Source: Burkholderiales bacterium
GTDB taxonomy: Bacteria; Pseudomonadota; Gammaproteobacteria; Burkholderiales; SG8-41
Direction of reading: 5' to 3'
DNA: 18,704 bases
NCBI GenBank assembly: GCA_019746155.1
Contig: JAIESJ010000267.1
Location: forward strand, 1 to 18,704
The notes below the pieces were generated by a model, which did not search any database, had not been told where the DNA came from, and was given only the letters and a program-made list of their open reading frames with translations. This document shows positions 1-7,318 of the stretch, one piece after another. A program made the translations under genes and the position numbers. Each line of letters opens with the position of its first letter. The stretch's first letter is position 1.

Positions 1-731
1 AGCGCCGTCGGATTCACCACCGCGATAGTGAGCGCGTTGTTGGCCCGCGCCCAGTCCGTCAAATCATCGACCGGCTCCAGCACGCCAAAAAAATTGGGCT
101 GCGGCACCACCAGCGCGGCGATATCCTGCCCCTTGAATTGCGCTAGCGCCTCGGGAAGGGTGTGACCGGCATCGGTGCAATACGGGACCTCGATCAGCTC
201 GATGCCTTGGTTCCTGACGATGGATTTGACGACTTTGCGCCATACCGGGTGCACCGTCAGCGGCAACAGCACGCGCCTGGCCGTCTTGTGGACGCGCACC
301 GCCATCAGCACCGCCTCGGCGAGCGCCGAAGCGCCGTCGTAGAGGCTGGCGTTGGTGACGTCCATCGCCGTGAGCGAGGTCATCATCGACTGGTACTCGT
401 AGAGCAGCTGCAGCGTGCCCTGGCTGGCCTCGGCCTGATACGGCGTATACGCCGAATAGAATTCGCCGCGCGTCGCGATCTGCCATACCGCTGCCGGAAT
501 GTGGTGCTCGTAGGCGCCCGCGCCGATGAAGTTGAGATAAGTGCCGTCGTGCGCGGCGCGCTCGCCCATGAGCCGCGTGATTTCCATCTCTCCCATGGCC
601 GGCGGCACCTGGGTCAGGCTGGCGTTGCGCAGCGCCGGCGGGATCTCGTCGAACAACCGATCGATGGACGAAACGCCGATCGCCTTCAGCATCGCTTCGA
701 TATCGGCTGCGGTGTGCGGAATGAACGGCAT
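1..731 (-). CDS. gcvPA: Glycine dehydrogenase (decarboxylating) subunit 1, GcvPA (P-protein alpha), 3' end cut by window edge
   Basis: This is the N-terminal half of the two-subunit glycine cleavage P-protein, which with GcvPB decarboxylates glycine and passes the aminomethyl group to lipoyl-GcvH. Reading from the ATG at 731, the frame stays open to the window edge (243 codons; the family is about 450). It begins [15 protein letters not shown] and contains the family hallmarks [20 protein letters not shown] (about residues 72-91), [20 protein letters not shown] (about 95-114) and [14 protein letters not shown] (about 127-140). The PLP lysine belongs to GcvPB, which is probably just outside the window. 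It is third in the gcvT-gcvH-gcvPA operon, 118 bp after the gcvH stop, with a heptad-repeat element in that gap. No clear Shine-Dalgarno sequence precedes the ATG. The start is chosen because it gives the standard N-terminus. Confidence 0.95.
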   Translation of the reverse strand, partial: MPFIPHTAADIEAMLKAIGVSSIDRLFDEIPPALRNASLTQVPPAMGEMEITRLMGERAAHDGTYLNFIGAGAYEHHIPAAVWQIATRGEFYSAYTPYQAEASQGTLQLLYEYQSMMTSLTAMDVTNASLYDGASALAEAVLMAVRVHKTARRVLLPLTVHPVWRKVVKSIVRNQGIELIEVPYCTDAGHTLPEALAQFKGQDIAALVVPQPNFFGVLEPVDDLTDWARANNALTIAVVNPTA

Positions 732-742
732 GGTTTTAACCG

Positions 743-844
743 GTAAAAAGTGAAACGTGAAAAGTGCAACGTAACCCCCTCGCTCCCGTCACCGGGAGAG
801 AGGGTCGGGGTGAGGGGGATCACCTTTCACTTTTCACCCTTCAC
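743..844. repeat. Heptad-armed intergenic element A (between gcvH and gcvPA)
   Basis: The left arm (743-777) reads as 7-bp units in strict phase: GTAAAAA, GTGAAAC, GTGAAAA, GTGCAAC, GTAACCC. The right arm (817-844) reads GGATCAC, CTTTCAC, TTTTCAC, CCTTCAC, the inverse orientation of the same unit. Between them is a GC-rich core whose bases 777-788 and 793-804 form a 12-bp stem with one mismatch and a TCAC loop. The right arm ends 5 bp from the gcvH stop codon. In the gcv mRNA the two arms could pair into a long imperfect hairpin. Related arms occur at 4527-4614 and 5985-6069. The function is unknown. Confidence 0.8.
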
Positions 845-849
845 TGTAC

Positions 850-1239
850 TTAACGCTTTTCCGCATCGGCGATCTTCTGGTATGCCGCGGCATCGAGCAG
901 CCCTGCCAGCTCCGCAGGATTGTCGGGTTTGATCCGGAACATCCACGCCGCATACGGATCCTGGTTGATTTTCTCCGGCGCATCGGCAAGCTCACCGTTG
1001 ACGGCAACGATCTCGCCGGATAACGGAGCGTAAATGTCGGCCGCCGCCTTCACCGATTCGATCACGCCGCATTCCTCGCCCTGCCTGACCTTGCGGCCGA
1101 CCGCGGGATTGTCGACGAACACCACGTCTCCCAGCATGTCCTGAGCGTGAAACGTGATGCCTACGCTCACGCTGCCGTCGGCTTCCTGCTTCACCCATTC
1201 ATGGCTCTTGGTGTATTTCAGATTGTCCGGCGTTGTCAT
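850..1239 (-). CDS. gcvH: Glycine cleavage system H protein
   Basis: GcvH is the lipoyl-carrying shuttle protein of the glycine cleavage system; its lipoyl arm visits the P-, T- and L-proteins. The product is 129 aa, the same length as E. coli GcvH. The lipoylation motif [19 protein letters not shown] is present with the modified lysine at residue 64, and SHEWV lies near the N-terminus. The start ATG at 1239 is preceded by GAGGAAATT, a good ribosome binding site. A longer open frame upstream (to 1308) is only read-through into gcvT. The ATG overlaps the gcvT stop as ATGA, suggesting translational coupling. The TAA stop is followed within 5 nt by heptad element A. Confidence 0.97.
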   Translation of the reverse strand: MTTPDNLKYTKSHEWVKQEADGSVSVGITFHAQDMLGDVVFVDNPAVGRKVRQGEECGVIESVKAAADIYAPLSGEIVAVNGELADAPEKINQDPYAAWMFRIKPDNPAELAGLLDAAAYQKIADAEKR

Positions 1240-2324
1240 AATTTCCTCGGGATTAAAATTTTGCCGTGCCGCACGAACGGTGGCTTCACCACCTTCGCGT
1301 GCAGCCATTTGTCGCGCACTTCCACTTCGACCGTCTCACCGGCCACCACTTCTTTCGGCACGCGTGCCAGCGCAATCGACCGGTTGAGCGTCGGCGCAAA
1401 GCCGCCACTGGTGATTTCTCCCATGCCGCCGGCGGTACGCACTTTCTGGTGGCCGCGCATCACCCCCTTGTCGAGCAGCAGCAGGCCCAGCAATTGACGT
1501 GTTGCCGGCCTAGCCAGCAGCGCCGCCCTGCCGATGAAATCGCGCGGCGCTTTCATGTCCACGGTCCATGTCAGCCCGGATTCCAACGGACTCACGCTTT
1601 CGTCCATGTCTTGTCCATAAAGGCTCATGCCGGCTTCCAGCCGCAGCGTATCGCGCGCACCCAGTCCCGCCGGGGCCACCCCCCGGGCCTTGAGCGCATT
1701 CCACAACGCGACAGCGCGCTCCGCAGGCAATATGATCTCGAAGCCGTCTTCACCGGTATAGCCGGTGCGCGCCACCATCTGGTCTGCGACGAGCGCTGCC
1801 TGAAAGTATGAGAGCGGTTCGGATGCGCCGCGAATTTGCGGCAGCGCACGCCATGTTTTTTCCCGCGCCTGCGGTCCCTGCACGGCGACGATCGCCAGAT
1901 CGCGGCGCGGCGTAACCGTCAGCTCGGGAGCGAACCTTGCACGCTGCGCGGCTATCCATGCCATGTCCTTGTCGGCGGTGCCGGCATTGACCACCAGCCT
2001 GAACCGGTCCTCGGACAGGCGGTAGACGATGAGATCGTCGAGCACGCCGCCGGACTCGTTGAGCATGCACGAATAAAGCGCCTTGCCCGGCTGCCCGAGT
2101 TTGGCAACATCGTTGGCAAGCAGTCGCCGCAGGAAGCCGCGTGCGCCCGCCCCGGCGATATCGACCGCCAGCAGGTGCGACACATCGAACATGCCGGCAT
2201 CGCGCCGCACGCAATGATGCTCTTCGAGTTGCGAGCCGTAATGCACCGGCATTTCCCAGCCCGCGAAATCGACCATTTTCGCGCCCATCGCGTGATGCAC
2301 GGCGTTGAGCGGCGTTGTTTTCAT
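1236..2324 (-). CDS. gcvT: Glycine cleavage system T protein (aminomethyltransferase)
   Basis: GcvT transfers the methylene carbon from aminomethyl-lipoyl-GcvH to tetrahydrofolate and releases ammonia. The product is 362 aa, the usual length. It starts [20 protein letters not shown] and shows the family landmarks [18 protein letters not shown] (about residue 47), [16 protein letters not shown] (the conserved folate-site Asp region, about 89-104), [12 protein letters not shown] and the C-terminal folate-enzyme domain ending in [13 protein letters not shown]. The usual FDVSHM reads FDVSHLL, a mild departure. It is the first gene of the riboswitch-controlled operon. The leader has AGG about nine bases before the ATG. 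The TGA overlaps the gcvH ATG by 4 bp. Confidence 0.97.
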   Translation of the reverse strand: MKTTPLNAVHHAMGAKMVDFAGWEMPVHYGSQLEEHHCVRRDAGMFDVSHLLAVDIAGAGARGFLRRLLANDVAKLGQPGKALYSCMLNESGGVLDDLIVYRLSEDRFRLVVNAGTADKDMAWIAAQRARFAPELTVTPRRDLAIVAVQGPQAREKTWRALPQIRGASEPLSYFQAALVADQMVARTGYTGEDGFEIILPAERAVALWNALKARGVAPAGLGARDTLRLEAGMSLYGQDMDESVSPLESGLTWTVDMKAPRDFIGRAALLARPATRQLLGLLLLDKGVMRGHQKVRTAGGMGEITSGGFAPTLNRSIALARVPKEVVAGETVEVEVRDKWLHAKVVKPPFVRHGKILIPRKL

Positions 2325-2367
2325 CCGGAGTAACCTGTAAATCCCGTCTATTTGTTTCTTGGTTCAG

Positions 2368-2407
2368 AAAAACAAAAGGGGCGGAGCCGGCGATCCGGCT
2401 TCACCCC
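2368..2407 (-). terminator. Intrinsic terminator of the glycine riboswitch expression platform
   Basis: On the minus strand, GGGG at 2407-2404 pairs with CCCC at 2381-2378. The inner stem AGCCGG/CCGGCT (2400-2385) closes an ATCG loop. Between them are a U-G and a G-C pair and one A-C mismatch. The stem is followed at once by TTTTGTTTTT (2377-2368). This is a classic rho-independent terminator 44 bp before the gcvT ATG. Its first G is also the last P1 base of aptamer 2, so glycine-stabilised P1 could compete with the terminator. That gives the expected glycine-ON logic (inference). Confidence 0.88.
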
Positions 2408-2592
2408 TCTGTCCTTTAACCTGAGAGATTGCGGCGCTTCCTGCCGCGCCGCGTGCCCCTTCGGTGGAAGAACCGGAAATCCGGTCCAGCTCTCTCCAGA
2501 GTCGCCACGCCGCAGCAGTGTTGGGCCTGAGCGGTTCCGGGTGGTTACGCCTACGGCGGCCCGACAAAGTTCGGGCGCTCTCCCGCTGCAAC
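2402..2592 (-). promoter_or_regulatory. Tandem glycine riboswitch (two aptamers) upstream of gcvT
   Basis: The minus strand carries the glycine aptamer signatures. Aptamer 2 (about 2502-2402) has CTCTGGAGAG, then CCACCGAAGGGGCAC, then ATCTCTCAGG, then AAAGGACAGAGGGG. CTCTG and CAGAG form P1. Aptamer 1 (about 2592-2505) has GCGGGAGAG, GCCGTAGGCG, CGCTCAGGCCC and GCAGC/GCTGC as P1; its normally conserved GGAC after the CAGG bulge reads ACAC-like and looks degenerate. The linker CGTGGCGACTCTGGAGAG is typical of tandem glycine switches. Family knowledge: such switches turn on gcv operons when glycine is plentiful. The downstream genes gcvT-gcvH-gcvPA fit exactly. Confidence 0.95.
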
Positions 2593-2606
2593 GTTTTGGC
2601 TCGCAC

Positions 2607-2636
2607 ACTATACCTTGCCCGTCGCGAGCATGGCAA
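2607..2636 (-). promoter_or_regulatory. Sigma70-type promoter of the gcv operon
   Basis: On the minus strand there is a -35 TTGCCA at 2636-2631, an 18-bp spacer, and a -10 TATAGT at 2612-2607. This places the transcription start near 2600, just ahead of aptamer 1. The -35 begins 10 bp past the stop codon of the preceding gene (2646), so the two transcription units are packed back to back. Confidence 0.78.
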
Positions 2637-2645
2637 GCGTGGGGG

Positions 2646-3608
2646 TTACCTGGCGGGCGCCGGCAGCAGATCGAGACGAAAACCGGCGGCGCCGAGATCG
2701 CCGGTATCGAGATTGAGGCGCACCGTGATTTCGGCGTTGGCGGGAATGCCGGCTGTCACGTTCTTGCCGCGCTCCAGATATTCCTCGGGCATGAAAATGC
2801 GGCGCGCAAGCGTGTGCTCCTTGCTGTTGGTCAGCACCAGGTCAAGCGCCGGGTAAGCAAGATCGTACCCCGCATGGTTACGCAGCGTCGCGGTGAGCTG
2901 AATCACGTTCGGCCGCGTGGCATCGACAATCTGCAGGTCCGAGGCCTCGACATTGATCAGTTTCGGGCGCTGCGGCAGCGGCACGCTGCATCCGATCGCT
3001 TCGCACAGCTGCGTCAGCGCCGGCTTCAGCCCGGGGTAATTCGCAGCAAGTTCGCTGCGATAGAGATACGCTGCCTGGCCGGCCAGCGCGAACAGCAACA
3101 ATACGCTGCCCACCGCCCATAACGGCGAGCCGCGCGGCGGTCCGGATTCCACTTTCTCATCAAGCAACTCATCTCCGGTTGTGGGCGGTTGTGCCGCCGT
3201 CGCAAACGGCGCGGCCCGCGGGGCTTCGGCCACAACGTCCGTGACTGCGTCCGGCTGCTCTGTCATGGCGGCGTCAGCGCGCGTCACGGATTGTGGCGGC
3301 GTTGCCGTCTCCGGCGTGAATTCGGGGAATCCCGGCGGGCTTTCGATCTCGAACGAATATGCTTTAGGCGCCGCCGGCGCAACAACGGGTTCGTCCGCAA
3401 CCGTTGATTGCAAAGGTGTTGCGGCATGGGTCCGCCGCGGCTCGTGCGACTCGGTTGGCGTCTGGCCGGGCAGCGTGGCGAGCCCCTTGAAGCCGTCGAA
3501 CACCATCATGCAGCGCCCGCAGCGCACCTTGCCCTGCTGCGCCTGCAGCTCACGCGGCGTGACGCGGAACAGCGTGTTGCAGGAGGGACACCGCGTGACC
3601 ATGCTCAT
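2646..3608 (-). CDS. Zinc-ribbon (MJ0042-type) DUF3426 membrane protein
   Basis: The product is 320 aa of unknown function. Residues 4-40 form a zinc ribbon with two CxxC pairs: CPSC (Cys7, Cys10) and CGRC (Cys30, Cys33). Residues 45-160 are a low-complexity Pro/Ala/Thr linker. One membrane segment (about 164-183) follows. The C-terminal domain (about 185-320) has the beta-rich look of DUF3426 (NVIQLTATLRNHAGYDLAYP; then PEEYLERG). This puts the ribbon in the cytoplasm and the DUF3426 domain in the periplasm if the N-terminus is inside (inference). The start ATG at 3608 has GAGGAG 11 bases upstream; an ATG at 3602 is the alternative. It follows prmA by 22 bp, as is common in betaproteobacteria. 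Confidence 0.85.
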   Translation of the reverse strand: MSMVTRCPSCNTLFRVTPRELQAQQGKVRCGRCMMVFDGFKGLATLPGQTPTESHEPRRTHAATPLQSTVADEPVVAPAAPKAYSFEIESPPGFPEFTPETATPPQSVTRADAAMTEQPDAVTDVVAEAPRAAPFATAAQPPTTGDELLDEKVESGPPRGSPLWAVGSVLLLFALAGQAAYLYRSELAANYPGLKPALTQLCEAIGCSVPLPQRPKLINVEASDLQIVDATRPNVIQLTATLRNHAGYDLAYPALDLVLTNSKEHTLARRIFMPEEYLERGKNVTAGIPANAEITVRLNLDTGDLGAAGFRLDLLPAPAR

Positions 3609-3630
3609 ATGCAGGCCGTCTCCTCAGCTC

Positions 3631-4521
3631 TCATGCTTTCACCCCGCTCAGCAACACCCATCCCTCCTCACGTTCGGTCGTATCCATTTCAAACCACGGC
3701 CGGTAGGCCTCGCGCACTTCATCGGCCTGTTCTTCGAGTATCCCCGCCAGCACCACACGGCCGTGCTTTTCGGTGAGCTTCGCCAGCAGCGGCGCCAGCA
3801 CCCGCAACGGGTTCGCAAGGATGTTGGCGACCACGATCTGCGCCGGGCGCCCGAGCTTGTCGGCCGCATCAAAAAACCCGGCGGTCACCTGATTTTGCAT
3901 AGCATTGTGCCGCGCCGCAAGCAGCGCCTGCTCGTCAACGTCGACGCCGCGTGCTGCGGCAGCCCCCAGCTTCAAAGCCGCTATCGCCAGAATCCCCGAG
4001 CCGCAGCCGAAATCGAGCACCGACTCGCCGCCGCGGATGTGCCGATCGAGCCAGCGCAGACACAGCCGGGTCGTCGGGTGCGTGCCGGTGCCGAAGGCCA
4101 AGCCGGGATCGAGCACGATGTTGATCGCCCCCGGGTCGGGCGCAGTGTGCCAGCTCGGCACGATCCACAGCCGTTGCGAAATCTGCTGCGGCGTGAACTG
4201 GCTTTGCGTGACGCGCACCCAGTCCTGGTCATCGACGCGGTCGACGCGATACGGCGTCGTCTCGGCGATGCCGGCAGCCCGAAACGCCTGCACCAGTGCC
4301 GCGGACAATTCAATATTCGCGGGAAACAATGCGGTCACCCGGCTGCGCTGCCAGCGGCGTCCAGTCTCGGCGCCGGGCTCGCCGAAAATCGGCTGCTCCT
4401 GCGGCGCGCCCGCCGCCGCGTCGCCGACATCGGCCGCCAGCGCGCCCGCCGCCAGCAGCGCGTCGGTCAGCAATTCGACGCGGTCGGCGTCCGCCTCGAA
4501 CGAAACCGAAAGCCAGGACAT
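3631..4521 (-). CDS. prmA: Ribosomal protein L11 methyltransferase PrmA
   Basis: PrmA is an S-adenosylmethionine-dependent enzyme that methylates lysines and the N-terminus of ribosomal protein L11. The product is 296 aa, the usual size. An N-terminal substrate-recognition domain (1 to about 60, starting MSWLSVSFEADADRVELL) leads to the methyltransferase domain. That domain has GLAFGTGTHPTTRLCLRWL (140-158), the SAM motif I VLDFGCGSGILAIAALKLGA (168-187), the acidic VDVDEQAL, and motif IV VANILANPL (231-239). The start ATG at 4521 has no Shine-Dalgarno sequence; heptad element B begins 5 bp upstream of it. It probably belongs to the aroQ-accB-accC transcript. Confidence 0.96.
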   Translation of the reverse strand: MSWLSVSFEADADRVELLTDALLAAGALAADVGDAAAGAPQEQPIFGEPGAETGRRWQRSRVTALFPANIELSAALVQAFRAAGIAETTPYRVDRVDDQDWVRVTQSQFTPQQISQRLWIVPSWHTAPDPGAINIVLDPGLAFGTGTHPTTRLCLRWLDRHIRGGESVLDFGCGSGILAIAALKLGAAAARGVDVDEQALLAARHNAMQNQVTAGFFDAADKLGRPAQIVVANILANPLRVLAPLLAKLTEKHGRVVLAGILEEQADEVREAYRPWFEMDTTEREEGWVLLSGVKA

Positions 4522-4526
4522 GATGC

Positions 4527-4614
4527 GTGAAGTGTGAAACGTGAACAGTGAAACGTCAAAAGCCGGCTAATCCGCCAGGTGATACTGTCTTACCTTTCAC
4601 CTTTCACGTTTCAC
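4527..4614. repeat. Heptad-armed intergenic element B (between accC and prmA)
   Basis: The left arm (4527-4561) is five units in strict 7-bp phase: GTGAAGT, GTGAAAC, GTGAACA, GTGAAAC, GTCAAAA. The right arm (4587-4614) is four inverse units: GTCTTAC, CTTTCAC, CTTTCAC, GTTTCAC. The core (4562-4586) is short and unrelated to that of element A. The last right-arm unit contains the accC stop codon (4611-4613), and the left arm ends 5 bp before the prmA ATG. The whole accC-prmA spacer is therefore essentially this element. In the mRNA the arms can form an imperfect hairpin of about 25-28 bp. Confidence 0.82.
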
Positions 4615-5966
4615 TCCGTTTTCGCCAGCTTGGCGAGCTTTTCTTCGAGATAATGGATGCTGGTGCCGCCACGCAGGAACGCCGCATCGTGCAGCAGTTC
4701 CTGGTGCAGCGGAATATTGGTCTTGATGCCTTCGATCGCGGACTCGGAAAGCGCTATGTTGAGACGCGCGATCGCCTGTTCGCGCGTGTCGCCGTAAGCG
4801 ATGATCTTGCCGAGCAGGGAATCGTAGTGCGGCGGCACGAAGTAGCCATTGTAGGCGTGCGTGTCGACGCGGATGCCGGGGCCGCCCGGCATGTGCAGCG
4901 AAGTGATGCGTCCCGGCGAAGGCGTGAACTGGTAGGGATCCTCGGCGTTGATGCGGCATTCGATAGCGTGACCTTTCAACTGCACGTCGCGCTGCCTGGT
5001 CTTGAGCCTCTCGCCCGCAGCGATGCGGATCTGCAACTGCACGATATCAAGGCCGGTGATCATCTCGGTCACCGGATGCTCGACCTGCAGCCGGGTGTTC
5101 ATTTCGATGAAATAGAACTCGTCATCCTCATACAGAAACTCGAAGGTGCCGGCGCCGGTATAGCCGATCTTGCGGCACGCCTCCGCGCAGCGCTCGCCGA
5201 TGCGGATACGGGCGCGCGGACTGAGCAGCGGCGCCGGCGCCTCCTCGATGATTTTCTGGTGACGGCGCTGCATCGAACAGTCGCGGTCACCGAGGTAAAT
5301 CGCGTGGCGGTACTTGTCGGCGAGCACCTGGATTTCGATATGCCGCGGATTTTCGAGATATTTCTCGACGTAGACCGCGGGATTGCCGAATGCCGCCCGC
5401 GCTTCGGCGCGCGTGGTCTGCACCGCGTTGAACAGCGCCGCCTCGGTATGCACGACACGCATACCGCGTCCGCCGCCTCCGCCCGCCGCCTTGACGATCA
5501 CCGGATAGCCGATCTCGCGGGCGATCTTGATGACTTCCTTGGGATCTTCGGGCAGCGCGCTATCAGTGCCCGGCACCACCGGAATGCCCGCTTTCTTCAT
5601 CGCGTTCTTGGCGTTCACCTTGTCGCCCATCAGGCGTATGGTTTCCGCCTGTGGACCGATGAACACGAAACCGCTCTGCTCGACGCGCTCGGCAAAGTCG
5701 GCATTCTCCGAAAGGAATCCGTAGCCGGGATGAATGGCCTGGGCGTCGGTTACTTCCGCGGCGCTGATGATGGCGGGAATATTGAGATAGCTTAGCGCCG
5801 ATTGCGGCGGTCCGATGCACACCGATTCGTCGGCGAGCTTCACGTACTTGGCTTCGGCGTCGGCCTCGGAATGGACAACAACGGTTTTTATGCCCATCTC
5901 GCGGCAGGCGCGCTGGATGCGCAGGGCGATTTCACCCCGGTTGGCGATAAGAATCTTCTCAAACAT
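4611..5966 (-). CDS. accC: Acetyl-CoA carboxylase, biotin carboxylase subunit
   Basis: AccC is an ATP-grasp enzyme that carboxylates the biotin on AccB using bicarbonate and ATP, the first half of the acetyl-CoA carboxylase reaction in fatty acid synthesis. The product is 451 aa. Numbered from [12 protein letters not shown], the key residues fall at E. coli positions: Lys116 (MGDKVNAK), Lys159 with the glycine loop [11 protein letters not shown] (160-170), Lys238 (RRHQKIIEE), Glu276 (GTFEF), Glu288 and Asn290 (FIEMNTR), Arg292 and Glu296 (QVEHPVTE). The ATG at 5966 gives the normal N-terminus; an in-frame TTG at 5981 would add five residues and is unlikely. No strong ribosome binding site is visible. 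The TGA lies inside heptad element B. Confidence 0.98.
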   Translation of the reverse strand: MFEKILIANRGEIALRIQRACREMGIKTVVVHSEADAEAKYVKLADESVCIGPPQSALSYLNIPAIISAAEVTDAQAIHPGYGFLSENADFAERVEQSGFVFIGPQAETIRLMGDKVNAKNAMKKAGIPVVPGTDSALPEDPKEVIKIAREIGYPVIVKAAGGGGGRGMRVVHTEAALFNAVQTTRAEARAAFGNPAVYVEKYLENPRHIEIQVLADKYRHAIYLGDRDCSMQRRHQKIIEEAPAPLLSPRARIRIGERCAEACRKIGYTGAGTFEFLYEDDEFYFIEMNTRLQVEHPVTEMITGLDIVQLQIRIAAGERLKTRQRDVQLKGHAIECRINAEDPYQFTPSPGRITSLHMPGGPGIRVDTHAYNGYFVPPHYDSLLGKIIAYGDTREQAIARLNIALSESAIEGIKTNIPLHQELLHDAAFLRGGTSIHYLEEKLAKLAKTE

Positions 5967-5984
5967 TCGGGAAAGCGGCAAATG

Positions 5985-6069
5985 GTGAACAGTGAAGGGT
6001 GAGGGGCATGAACGGAACGTGTTCCCCGGCTCGTGCGCCGCACCTCACGCCTTGCGCCTCACGTCTCGC
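5985..6069. repeat. Heptad-armed intergenic element C (between accB and accC)
   Basis: The left arm (5985-6005) has units GTGAACA, GTGAAGG, GTGAGGG in 7-bp phase. The right arm (6042-6069) has ACCTCAC, GCCTTGC, GCCTCAC, GTCTCGC, also in phase but more GC-rich than elements A and B. The core (6006-6041) differs from the other two and includes the small inverted repeat GGAACGTGTTCC (6014-6025). The right arm contains the accB stop codon (6059-6061) and extends 8 bp further into the accB coding end. The left arm lies 18 bp upstream of the accC start. It is the most diverged of the three elements. Confidence 0.7.
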
Positions 6070-6535
6070 CCAATATAAACAGCGGTTGGCCATATTCCAC
6101 CGGCTGGCCGTTCTCGGCGAGGATCGCCTTGATGACGCCGTCGTGATCGGCTTCGATCTCGTTCAGGAGCTTCATCGCTTCGATGATGCAGACCGTATCG
6201 CCGGCCTTGACGGCCTGCCCGATTTCGACGAACGGCTTCGCGCCCGGCGCCGACGAGCGGTAGAACGTGCCGACCATGGGCGATTTGACGACATGCCCCT
6301 CGGGCGGCGCGGGCTCGGCTTCCGGCGCCGCGACGGGCGGGGCGACTGCAGGCGCCGCCATGGCCGGTGCGGCAGCGGGTGCCGCCGGTGCCGGCGCCAT
6401 CATGACGTTGGTGTGGGTCGTGGTATGCCCGCAGCGGCTGATGCGGACTTTTTCCTCGCCCTCGGAGATCTCGAGCTCGGCGATGCCGGACTGCTGCACC
6501 AGGTCGATCAGCGTTTTGAGTTTACGGAGGTCCAT
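6059..6535 (-). CDS. accB: Acetyl-CoA carboxylase biotin carboxyl carrier protein
   Basis: AccB carries the biotin that is carboxylated by AccC and then used by the carboxyltransferase to make malonyl-CoA. The product is 158 aa. The N-terminus [20 protein letters not shown] is typical. An Ala/Pro-rich flexible linker covers about residues 46-79. The biotinyl domain (about 80-158) has the motif [14 protein letters not shown] with the biotinylated lysine at residue 122, as in E. coli. The ATG at 6535 follows the aroQ stop by 2 bp, and a good ribosome binding site (AGAGAGG) lies in the end of aroQ, so the two genes are very probably co-translated. The stop codon sits in heptad element C. Confidence 0.98.
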   Translation of the reverse strand: MDLRKLKTLIDLVQQSGIAELEISEGEEKVRISRCGHTTTHTNVMMAPAPAAPAAAPAMAAPAVAPPVAAPEAEPAPPEGHVVKSPMVGTFYRSSAPGAKPFVEIGQAVKAGDTVCIIEAMKLLNEIEADHDGVIKAILAENGQPVEYGQPLFILGET

Positions 6536-6537
6536 TT

Positions 6538-6990
6538 TCAGCCTCTCTTTGAATATTGCAGCGCGAATTCCAGCGCCAGTTCGTAGCCTTTGGCGCCCAG
6601 CCCGCTGATGATGCCGACGGCGAGATCGGTAAAGTAGGACTGATGGCGGAAGGTCTCGCGCGCGAACACGTTCGACAAGTGGACTTCGACAAAGGGAATG
6701 CCGACCGCAGCCAACGCATCCCGCATCGCCACGCTGGTGTGGGTATAGGCGGCCGGGTTGATGATGATGAAATCGACCTTGTCCCGGCCGGCCTGCTGGA
6801 TGCGATCGACCAGATCGGCCTCGGAATTGCTCTGATAGGCGGCGAAGCGGACCCCGGCCTGCTTGGCCAGTCCGGCGAGCCGGGCTTCTATCCCCTTCAG
6901 GGTTTCGGTCCCGTACTGATCCGGCTCACGGCTACCCAGCAGATTAAGGTTGGGACCATTGATGACCAGGATGTTTTTGGCGGTTGTCAT
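6538..6990 (-). CDS. aroQ: 3-dehydroquinate dehydratase, type II
   Basis: AroQ converts 3-dehydroquinate to 3-dehydroshikimate, the third step of the shikimate pathway, as a cytoplasmic dodecamer. From the ATG at 6990 the product is 150 aa, the standard length. It starts [20 protein letters not shown] and has SREPDQYG with the catalytic Tyr26, [17 protein letters not shown] (about 77-93), and [12 protein letters not shown] with the catalytic His104. An upstream in-frame ATG at 7047 would add 19 residues not expected in the family; neither ATG has a strong ribosome binding site, so the start rests on homology. It is the first gene of the aroQ-accB-accC-prmA run. Confidence 0.95.
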   Translation of the reverse strand: MTTAKNILVINGPNLNLLGSREPDQYGTETLKGIEARLAGLAKQAGVRFAAYQSNSEADLVDRIQQAGRDKVDFIIINPAAYTHTSVAMRDALAAVGIPFVEVHLSNVFARETFRHQSYFTDLAVGIISGLGAKGYELALEFALQYSKRG

Positions 6991-7318
6991 GTTGGCACGG
7001 ATAATCGAGCGCTGCTCCTGGAGTGCTGCGGCCAGGATAGGGTTCATGGGTTGCTGTCAGATCGGCGCAAGTTTGCCGCAAATGGCTGCATTTTGTCCAG
7101 AAGTTTGCTTGGGATTCGGGCATTTCAGCCGGCTGACGGATAAAAATAAATGAAATCAAGGAGTAACCAGCAAAAACCGGTAGGGCGGGGACTGCGCCGT
7201 CCCAGTAGGCCATCTCATGACGCGTCCACCATGAAAACCAGGGGCGGCGGCAAAAGGCAAACCAGGGTAATTAATGAGAATAAGCGGAGGTTAGATGGAA
7301 TTGCCGACCTGATCGCCG
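6991..7318. other. Gene-free region between tlpA and aroQ, probable aroQ leader
   Basis: This 328-bp stretch has no convincing gene. Short open frames here (for example 7150-7338 on the plus strand) lack ribosome binding sites and recognisable content. It holds a perfect 12-bp palindrome TCAGCCGGCTGA (7125-7136) and a GGGAC/GTCCC hairpin (7188-7203). That hairpin is followed on the minus strand, 11 bp later, by a run of five T, which is too far for a canonical terminator of tlpA. The part next to aroQ is AT-richer than its surroundings and must contain the aroQ promoter, but I could not pick a confident -35/-10 pair. Confidence 0.6.

Noticed and set aside
2352..3122. Plus-strand frame across the riboswitch
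   Set aside because: It runs over the riboswitch, terminator and promoter and opposite the DUF3426 gene; the RNA structures explain the sequence.
743..6069. CRISPR array interpretation of the 7-bp repeats
   Set aside because: Units are 7 bp, degenerate, directly adjacent without spacers and inverted between arms; there are no cas genes.
7172..7203. Intrinsic terminator for the TlpA gene
   Set aside because: The GGGAC/GTCCC stem is short and the T-run is 11 bp away from it, so it does not meet the usual form.
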